In this document: positions 1 to 5,385 of the stretch, in pieces | Layout of the letters: each line of letters starts with the position of its first letter | Position numbering within the stretch: position 1 is the stretch's first letter | Origin: an uncultured Eubacteriales bacterium | GTDB lineage: Bacteria; Bacillota_A; Clostridia; Lachnospirales; Cellulosilyticaceae | Direction: 5' to 3' | Length of the DNA: 14,875 bases | Assembly: GCA_900556665.1 (NCBI GenBank) | Contig: USPX01000031.1 | Location: 1-14,875 of the forward strand | Notes under the pieces: generated by a model | What the model saw: only the letters and a program-made list of their open reading frames with translations | What the model was told of the DNA's origin: nothing | Databases searched by the model: none | Translations under genes and position numbers: made by a program

Positions 1-325
1 GAAGTATGGTGATAATGTGATAAGCTTCATTAGCAAAAAAGGCGATGATATATGGTCATTTATTAGTAAAAGCAAAGTGATTGATAAAGCCACTGAGTTA
101 GTAAGTAAGATTAATAAGTTTGGCTATGATATTAAAGGATATCTGGTTAAACAGGTAGATAAAGTTAGTGTAAACTTTGGAGAATGGTGGATGAAACAAA
201 CTCAGTTAGGAATAGTACATCCATCATTTGTAGATTCATTTAATCGTAATGGTATCTTGGAAGTGACTGAAAATGTAGGCGAAAAAACTATTAAAGATAT
301 AACAGAAGAAGCTGGACAAAAGCTA
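1..325 (+). repeat. Direct repeat, copy 1: shared pre-toxin segment
   Basis: Bases 1-55 are identical to 3401-3455, and similarity continues at a constant 3400-base offset to about base 200. It then weakens until the shared TEEAGxKL residues at 302-325. Beyond this the two toxins are unrelated. The repeat is coding sequence in both copies and marks where toxin tips are exchanged. Confidence 0.9.
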
Positions 326-802
326 AGCACAGAAGCTAAGATTTTTAATAAGTTTACATCTCAAGAGATAGATACCTTAAAGAAAACAGTTATTGAAGAG
401 TGTCAGGCGCTAAAAGATATGGGATTAACTAATAAAGAACTAGGACCAGCTATTGCTGGCGTATATGATAAGAGTACAGGTAAGATATATACAGCAATTA
501 ATAGTATAGATGGAAAGATTCCAGGAGAGTTAGCACCGATAATCAAAGAGAGAATAGATAATATGCCAGATGATGTATTAATTTCATATATAGAATATAC
601 GAAAGGTGCAGGAAGTCATGCAGAAGTATATGCTGTTAATAAGGCATTACTAGATAATCCAGATGTAAATATGGATGACTTATTAGTATATGTAAATCGT
701 ACATTAGGAACAAGTAAGCCAACGATAGAATTACCGTTTGTTACTTGTCCACATTGTAAGTATATACTAGAGGGATTCAATATACTTTCGAATATGCAGT
801 AA
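2..802 (+). CDS. Polymorphic toxin with C-terminal YwqJ-like deaminase domain (5' end outside window)
   Basis: This is the 3' part of a longer gene. The frame is open to the left edge, and its first codons match the interior of the second toxin at 3401 onward, so the GTG at 17 is not a real start. Residue numbers here count from that GTG. The first ~103 residues are the shared helical/linker segment ending in TEEAGQKL. The tip (about 115-261) looks like a YwqJ-type deaminase of the cytidine-deaminase fold: an HAE motif (His201, Glu203) and a CPHC motif (Cys244, Cys247) would bind zinc and activate water. Known relatives are contact-dependent toxins that deaminate nucleic-acid bases and are exported by type VII-like routes. 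Sixteen bases downstream lies its probable immunity gene, then endonuclease V. The motifs and context support the family; the base and polymer attacked are unknown. Confidence 0.8.
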   Translation, partial: KYGDNVISFISKKGDDIWSFISKSKVIDKATELVSKINKFGYDIKGYLVKQVDKVSVNFGEWWMKQTQLGIVHPSFVDSFNRNGILEVTENVGEKTIKDITEEAGQKLSTEAKIFNKFTSQEIDTLKKTVIEECQALKDMGLTNKELGPAIAGVYDKSTGKIYTAINSIDGKIPGELAPIIKERIDNMPDDVLISYIEYTKGAGSHAEVYAVNKALLDNPDVNMDDLLVYVNRTLGTSKPTIELPFVTCPHCKYILEGFNILSNMQ

Positions 803-818
803 GAAAAGAGGTTTTAGG

Positions 819-1283
819 ATGGAAAATGTAAAGACTTTATCGGTAGAAGAAGTTTTAAAAGAAGGAATAGAATTTGCAGGAGATGTTTGTTATTCAGGAG
901 AATATGGACAACAAGTGTATAGTGAACCTATGGAAGATGGCGGTGAACCTATAACAGGCTTACTTTATGAGAAATATAATAATGGAAATATAAATTATTA
1001 TTGTTTCTATAAAAATGGAGTAGCAAGTGGAGAATCTGTAGAGTTTTATGCTTCAGGGAAGCTAAAAAGTTATTGTGTAATGGACCGTGGACAAGTTTTT
1101 GGTGAAAAGACTATATGGTATGAAGATGGTACAGTTAAATTACAAGAACAATGTAAATATGGGATAGTAATATCTTCTAAAGAGTTTGATAAAAAAGGTG
1201 TTATTGTAAGTGAAAAGAAAGAGCCAGATAGTTTTGAAAGTAGATTACTTGAAAAGTATGAAAGACTATATGAAGGGAAATAG
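819..1283 (+). CDS. YwqK-like MORN-repeat immunity (antitoxin) protein
   Basis: A 154-residue protein starting 16 bases after the deaminase toxin. From about residue 45 it has several MORN-2-type repeats, seen as recurring G-x-x-x-Y-x-x-G-(K/N)-(I/L) patterns such as YNNGNI, YASGKL and YEDGTV, with G-(E/V)-K/S turns between them. Members of this family in B. subtilis (YwqK) are described as antitoxins of the YwqJ toxin, and the order here is the same. The likely role is to bind and block the deaminase tip in the producing cell. A purine-rich AGAGGTTTTAGG stretch precedes the ATG, and the next gene begins 8 bases after the stop, so the three genes probably share one transcript. The function is inferred from the repeat type and position. 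Confidence 0.72.
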   Translation: MENVKTLSVEEVLKEGIEFAGDVCYSGEYGQQVYSEPMEDGGEPITGLLYEKYNNGNINYYCFYKNGVASGESVEFYASGKLKSYCVMDRGQVFGEKTIWYEDGTVKLQEQCKYGIVISSKEFDKKGVIVSEKKEPDSFESRLLEKYERLYEGK

Positions 1284-1291
1284 GGAGCATA

Positions 1292-1987
1292 ATGTTTAGA
1301 GAGATTTCTACAGAGAAGCAAGCAATTGAGTTACAAGAACAACTAAGTAAACAGATTTTACAAGAGGTTAAATTTGATCAAAATGCTATAAAAGCAGTAG
1401 CAGGAGTAGACTTAGCTTATTGGGGAAGTAATGGTAAAGAATATGCTGTATGTTGTATTGTAGTAATTGATTATGAAACGAAGGAAGTATTAGAGAGTAC
1501 ACATATTTATGGAGAAATAACATTCCCTTATATTCCAGGTTGCCTTGCCTTTCGAGAATTACCTCTAATCTTAAAAGCAGTTGAAGCCTTAAAAACTGAA
1601 CCAGACATATACATTTTTGATGGAAATGGTTATTTACATCCTAGACATATGGGAATAGCTACACATGCAGCTATATACTTAAATAAGCCAACAATTGGAG
1701 TAGCAAAAAGTTATTATAAAGTAGATAATGTAGACTTTATAATGCCTGAAAATGATGTTAATGCCTATACCAATATCGTTATAAAAAATGAAGTATATGG
1801 AAGAGTATTAAGAACACATAAAGATGTTAAACCTATATTTGTGTCAGTAGGGAATTTCATTGATTTAGAAACAGCCACAAGGGTAGTAGAGCGCCTTGTA
1901 ACTAAAGAAAGTCATATTCCTGTACCTGTAAGATTAGCAGATATAGAAACACATACATGGAGAAGGGCATATAAAAGTAATCACTAA
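1292..1987 (+). CDS. nfi: Endonuclease V (deoxyinosine 3' endonuclease)
   Basis: A 231-residue protein of typical endonuclease V length. It cuts DNA (in some members RNA) at the second phosphodiester bond 3' to inosine, starting repair of deaminated adenine. All hallmark residues are visible: Asp40 in AGVDLAY, the PYIP wedge at 79-82 that senses the lesion, Glu89 in AFRE, Asp110 with His116 in FDGNGYLHPR, and Lys139 in GVAKS. These positions coincide with those of the Thermotoga enzyme. The start is supported by GGGAG seven bases upstream. It lies third in a tight toxin-immunity operon and corresponds to ywqL in the B. subtilis ywqJKL cluster. Its placement suggests, but does not prove, that it repairs inosine produced by the neighbouring deaminase toxin. 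A terminator follows. Confidence 0.95.
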   Translation: MFREISTEKQAIELQEQLSKQILQEVKFDQNAIKAVAGVDLAYWGSNGKEYAVCCIVVIDYETKEVLESTHIYGEITFPYIPGCLAFRELPLILKAVEALKTEPDIYIFDGNGYLHPRHMGIATHAAIYLNKPTIGVAKSYYKVDNVDFIMPENDVNAYTNIVIKNEVYGRVLRTHKDVKPIFVSVGNFIDLETATRVVERLVTKESHIPVPVRLADIETHTWRRAYKSNH

Positions 1988-1995
1988 AAATAAAT

Positions 1996-2055
1996 AAGAG
2001 CTTAACACATAATTAAGAAGTAATGAGAGCAAAAGGTGTTAGGTTCTTTTTATTT
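1996..2055 (+). terminator. Rho-independent terminator after endonuclease V
   Basis: The 13-base arms 1996-2008 and 2036-2048 pair fully, with two G-T wobbles. They enclose a loop of about 27 bases and run into TTTTTATTT. It ends the deaminase-immunity-endonuclease V transcript. The long loop makes it weaker than usual. Confidence 0.6.
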
Positions 2056-2068
2056 AAATAATGATTAA

Positions 2069-2125
2069 GAGGAAATAGTAGAAAAATCAGCTAGTAAAGT
2101 AGACAATATTAGGTGGTATAAATGA
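2069..2125 (+). pseudogene. Relic of a toxin linker segment
   Basis: Bases 2069-2111 match 3762-3804 of the nuclease toxin at about 35 of 43 positions and in the same reading frame. The two translations are EEIVEKSASKVDNIR here and EGTVEKSANRLDNIT there. A stop lies directly before the stretch and another (TGA) follows 15 bases after it. It is therefore a coding remnant of another member of the same toxin family, left within what is otherwise intergenic DNA. Confidence 0.6.
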
Positions 2126-2145
2126 AAAATTAAAATAGTGATATG

Positions 2146-2328
2146 TATCAGGCAATAGATTGAAGGCTGAGCAATAATTTAGCATATTCTAATGAGTCTA
2201 TTGCGATAATAGATAAAATTAGAAAGCAATAAATAGTAGGGATGTAAACTATAACGCAGACAATCAATAATCTGACGTATATAAAACATTAGCTCCAGTT
2301 GATTTAGATTTTTATTCTGTAAACTAAC
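2146..2328 (+). pseudogene. Degenerate small coding relic upstream of the second toxin
   Basis: No intact gene is present, but coding-like pieces are. One frame reads a helical stretch ending in NESIAIIDKIRK. After a frame change another reads SRDVNYNADNQ, a stop, then SDVYKTLAPVDLDFYSVN and a final TAA. Interrupted by stops and a frameshift, this looks like the decayed end of a small helical protein. In B. subtilis the position just before the toxin gene holds small WXG100-like partners (YwqH/YwqI). That identity is a guess from position only. The end of the relic resembles 4776-4823. Confidence 0.35.
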
Positions 2329-2345
2329 TGGAGTATTTTACTTTT
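2292..2345 (+). terminator. Hairpin with T-rich tail upstream of the second toxin
   Basis: CTCCAGTT (2293-2300) pairs exactly with AACTGGAG (2326-2333) around a 25-base loop, followed by TATTTTACTTTT. It overlaps the end of the coding relic. A mutated version of the same sequence lies near 4787-4823, where the right arm is lost. Confidence 0.45.
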
Positions 2346-2379
2346 AATTATTTAAATAAGCAGAAAGGAATAGGTATCT

Positions 2380-4297
2380 ATGGGGCGAAGCCTGGAAGTA
2401 GAGACACAGGCACTAACTAGTTTATCAAGGGACTATAGAATATACAAAGTAAATTACGTGAAATACAAAGGCAAGTAGCTGAAATAGAAGAACGTAGTAG
2501 CAGGCTGAGTCGAGGTTTAAATAATGTAGCGGCTTCTTATAAAGAAGAGGAAATAAGATCAAAGAATATTATTGAGACACAGAGGTTATCTATAAATAAA
2601 AATAGTAATAATAAGACTAATGTAAAAGTAGCAGTTAAGTTAGATAGTAAATTAACTGCTACTAAAATAGAGACTACTGTAGAGACAGCTACTAAAGCGG
2701 CATTAGATAAAGTACATGATATAGCCAAAGAAGCAATTGAAAAGGCTAAAAGCTTTAATGTAGTATCTCAAATTGAAGGAATGAGCAAAAAGGCTTCTGA
2801 TACACTAAGTAACATTAAGACAAGTGTATCAGAGGTAGCTACAAATTTAGGAAATAAAGTAAGTGAAACAGCTAACGATATTAAGAAGACTGCAGTAAAC
2901 TTTGCAAGTACGGTTAAGGATAAATGGCAGAACCTTAAAGAGGGTGTAAAAGCCTTTACTAAACAGACGAAAGATTTCGTATGTGATCTAGGTACAAAAA
3001 TAATAGATAACATAACAGGCGCTTTTAATAAGTTTAAAGAAGTTGCTACCACAGCTATAGCATACATAAAAGATAAGAAAGATATTATTTTAGACACGCT
3101 AAAAAAAGTAGGAATTAAACTTTTAGATGGAACGCAATTTATACTAGATATTTTAGGGCTTATACCTGGTTTTGGAGAACTAGCTGATGGTGTAAATGGT
3201 ATAATCTATACTTTAAGAGGCGATGCTCTAAATGCGGCACTATCTTTTGCAGCTTGTATTCCTTTTGCAGGTTGGGCAGCGACTGGTGGAAAGATAGTAG
3301 GAAAACTCGCTAAAATAGGCGATGTGAGCAAGTTCATAGATAGGGCAAAGGACTTTGCTAAGTACTTTGATAAAGTAAAAGACTTAGGCAAAGCAGCTAT
3401 GAAGTATGGTGATAATGTGATAAGCTTCATTAGCAAAAAAGGCGATGATATATGGACATTTATTAGTAAAAACAAAGTTGTTGATAAAGCTACTGAGTTA
3501 GTTAGTAAAATTAATAAGGTAGGTTATGACCTTCAAGAAAAGCTTATCAAACAAGTAGACAAGATAAGTATAAGTTTTGGTGAATGGTGGGTCAAACAAC
3601 AGAGAGTATATGCAGTGCATCCAGACATTGCAGATATAATTAACTTTAAGGAAAAAGTAACTAAAAATCTAGGTAAAAGTAAAATTAAAGAAATGACGGA
3701 AGAAGCCGGAGAAAAGCTAGCTTCAGCGGCTATAGAGAAACAAGTTCAAAAGGAAATAAAAGAAGGAACAGTAGAAAAATCGGCTAATAGATTAGATAAT
3801 ATTACGGAAAAGGTAACTAAGCCTAAATTAGAAAGTAATCCATTTGATGAAAATGGCAAACTAAAACCTAGTATTAGGTATAAAGCAGGAGAATATGACT
3901 ACCTGTATGAAACAGATGAACTGGGAAGAATAAGTAAGTTTGAGACAGATAATCTACAATTAACTAAGAGAGAGAGCAGATTACCACACAATCCTAATAC
4001 ACCTGGAAAAGAAATAGGAGATCATGCAGGGCACTTAGCGGGTGATAATTTGGTGGTTCACCTGAATTGGACAATTTAGTTTCTCAATCTTCTAATGTTA
4101 ACTTAAGTCAATATAAGAGATTAGAAAATAAATGGGCTAATGCTATTAAGGAAGGAAAACAAGTAAAAGTAGATGTTAACGTTAAATATGATGGAGATAG
4201 TTTACGGCCAGTAGAATTTAAGGTAAAGTATGAAATAGACGGTAAATATTATGAAAAAGATATAATCAATAAGGTAGGAGATAAGAAAAATGGATAA
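2380..4297 (+). pseudogene. Polymorphic toxin with DNA/RNA non-specific nuclease tip, broken by two frameshifts
   Basis: ATG 2380 follows AAAGGA and opens MGRSLEVETQALTSLSRDYR. The frame is then lost near 2438-2442 and resumes as NIQSKLREIQRQ, an evident coiled coil, in the frame that runs on to 4079. One missing base repairs it. The ATG at 2781 has no usable ribosome site and lies inside the coiled coil. Counting from 2781, residues 119-175 are a pre-toxin segment (LGLIPGFGELADGVNG, then a hydrophobic stretch), 208-312 the segment shared with the first toxin, and 350-432 the start of an endonuclease NS-2-type nuclease with GDHAGH holding the catalytic His. Another base is lost at 4050-4052. 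Restoring it gives DNFGGSPELDNLVSQS, continuing to 4297 through the LENKWANAIKEGK region. The tip resembles the YeeF class of nuclease toxins. Both breaks could be real or sequencing errors. Confidence 0.82.
3401..3719 (+). repeat. Direct repeat, copy 2: shared pre-toxin segment
   Basis: Partner of bases 1-325, with 3401-3455 identical to 1-55. It lies inside the nuclease toxin, immediately before its variable tip. Long matching coding segments like this are the substrate for recombination that swaps toxin tips. Confidence 0.9.
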
Positions 4298-4751
4298 AAT
4301 TTTTGAAGATTATTTTAGTGAATTGCAAGCTGATATGGTATCTATATGTTTAGAATACGTAGAAAGTCGTGCAGAGAAGATATATGTTTATGCTTCTTTT
4401 GAAGATTGTGTTGTAGCGAGTGATTACTTCTATAATATTAATGGAAAGACAGTAGAACGTCATAAATTAAATGATGTTGTAGCAAATACGCAGGAAAAAT
4501 ATGATATATCTGTTGAAAGACAAAAAGCTGTAGTTAGAATTTTAAATGATGATATAAAGAAAATGATACAAATATGCGAGGAATATCAAAGAGAAATGCC
4601 AACAGAGATAAAGCTAGTCTATGATGTGCAAAAAAATAGCTTAAAGGCAGAATACAGATATGATGTAGTATATTCTGATGACCCTGTAAAAACAGCAGAT
4701 GATGTTGCAATGGAATGGTTTGAACAGATCAGATTAGAAGATACTAAATAG
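4290..4751 (+). CDS. YezG-like (DUF600-type) immunity protein
   Basis: A 153-residue acidic protein whose ATG overlaps the last eight bases of the nuclease toxin, so translation was probably coupled. Features matching the YezG/DUF600 group are an early AEKIYVYASFED strand (about 28-39), a YFYNINGK turn, a long central helix, and a late strand pair EIKLVYDVQ...LKAEYRYDVVYSDDP followed by a terminal helix with W143. B. subtilis YezG neutralises YeeF, an LXG toxin with a non-specific nuclease tip. The toxin here has the same kind of tip, so the pair fits. The immunity gene is intact although the toxin is broken, as expected if protection against siblings remains useful. The family call rests on pattern similarity. 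Confidence 0.65.
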   Translation: MDKIFEDYFSELQADMVSICLEYVESRAEKIYVYASFEDCVVASDYFYNINGKTVERHKLNDVVANTQEKYDISVERQKAVVRILNDDIKKMIQICEEYQREMPTEIKLVYDVQKNSLKAEYRYDVVYSDDPVKTADDVAMEWFEQIRLEDTK

Positions 4752-4775
4752 TAGCAAAACAGGTATTAAACAACT

Positions 4776-4823
4776 TGATATATGTAACATTAGCTCTAGT
4801 TTATAAGTTAAAATTGTAAACTA
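4776..4823 (+). repeat. Diverged copy of the 2277-2328 sequence
   Basis: ACATTAGCTC(C/T)AGTT and GTAAACTAA are shared with 2287-2328 in the same order, with small gaps between. The translated ends are also similar (VYKTLAPVDL and IYVTLALVYK). The hairpin arm of the first copy is not preserved here. It looks like an old duplication at a cassette boundary. Confidence 0.4.
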
Positions 4824-5003
4824 ATGAAGAATGCAGTATTTGGAGATTTAACTTATGATTACTTATGGAAAGAAAAAGTTAAAATTAAATATAGGTGTTC
4901 AAAACGATGTTTTGTAGTAATTAAGATAGCTATAATTAGAAAGGCTAGTGTTTTTAATAAAAGCATTGGCCTTTTTTTGAAGGTAATTAATATAAGAGAT
5001 TAG
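4824..5003 (+). pseudogene. Truncated immunity-type gene fragment
   Basis: A 59-codon frame starting MKNAVFGDLTYDYLWKEKVK. This opening resembles the N-terminus of small immunity or DUF6985/DUF2004-type proteins, which begin with an (N)xVFGxLxYDYxW pattern. After about residue 25 the match fades and the frame reads straight through a strong terminator hairpin, so the original C-terminal part is missing. No clear ribosome site precedes the ATG. It is best read as the leftover start of an orphan immunity gene. The family assignment comes from memory of the motif and is tentative. Confidence 0.42.
4940..4979 (+). terminator. Strong rho-independent terminator
   Basis: AAGGCTAGTGTTTTT (4941-4955) folds back on AAAAGCATTGGCCTT (4959-4973), giving a stem of about 15 pairs with three wobbles and a three-base loop. 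Seven T's (4972-4978) follow. It separates the YezG-like gene and the truncated fragment from the SUKH-like gene. Confidence 0.75.
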
Positions 5004-5029
5004 AAATTGAATGATGGTATAAATATCCA

Positions 5030-5311
5030 TTGCCAACAGAAGAATATTTAGCAAAAAAGGAAAGAGTATGGAGAGTGAAATTACCTGCTGGATATAAAGC
5101 TTTTATACAACAGTATAGTGGAGGCATGCCAATAGAATTATTACCGATTGCGGCATTATTTGCAGGAGATTTTCTATGTTTAGATTTTAGAGATGGAAAA
5201 GAGATACCTAGTGTATGTGTATGGAGTCATGAAGAATCAGATATAGATGAACCAGTAACATATGAGGTGGCTAATAACTTTGAAGAATTTTGTGAAATGC
5301 TTATAGACTAA
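5030..5311 (+). CDS. SMI1/KNR4 (SUKH) family orphan immunity protein, probably decayed
   Basis: The 93-residue frame shows the SUKH signature: KLPAGYKAFIQQYSGG near residues 18-31, then LLPIAALFAGDFLCLDFRDG and SVCVWSHEES...PVTYEVANNFEEF. SUKH proteins bind and neutralise nuclease and other toxin tips. Two defects are visible. First, the coding frame continues upstream of the TTG at 5030 as WYKYPLP to a TGA at 5012, while nearby ATGs (5011, 5014) lie in another frame and no ribosome site is seen, so the true start seems broken. Second, the GGMPIE end runs directly into LLPIAALF, where relatives I recall carry about 50 more residues, implying an in-frame central deletion. It has no adjacent toxin. 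It is probably a remnant, although the domain identity is fairly clear. Confidence 0.6.
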   Translation: MPTEEYLAKKERVWRVKLPAGYKAFIQQYSGGMPIELLPIAALFAGDFLCLDFRDGKEIPSVCVWSHEESDIDEPVTYEVANNFEEFCEMLID

Positions 5312-5322
5312 TAGGTCCATGA

Positions 5323-5352
5323 TTAAGAAGGATAAAGAGTGTATAGTATAAT
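5323..5352 (+). promoter_or_regulatory. Possible SigA-type promoter for the helicase gene
   Basis: A perfect TATAAT at 5347-5352 lies 18 bases after TTAAGA (5323-5328), a weak -35 box. It is 33 bases upstream of the helicase ATG and is the only good -10 element between the SUKH-like gene and the helicase. Confidence 0.35.
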
Positions 5353-5385
5353 AAAAATAGATAATTAAGAAGGCGGTGAAAGGAC

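Noticed and set aside
17..19. GTG as the true start of the first toxin fragment
   Set aside because: The frame is open to the left edge, and the same codons lie mid-gene in the paralogue at 3417. The start is outside the window.
2781..2783. ATG 2781 as the start of the nuclease toxin
   Set aside because: GAAGGA touches the ATG with no spacer, and the same frame encodes a clear coiled coil back to 2439, so the start is upstream beyond a frameshift.
4044..4056. Programmed -1 ribosomal frameshift in the nuclease toxin
   Set aside because: TAATTTG is not an X-XXY-YYZ slippery site and no strong downstream structure is apparent. A one-base loss explains the data better.
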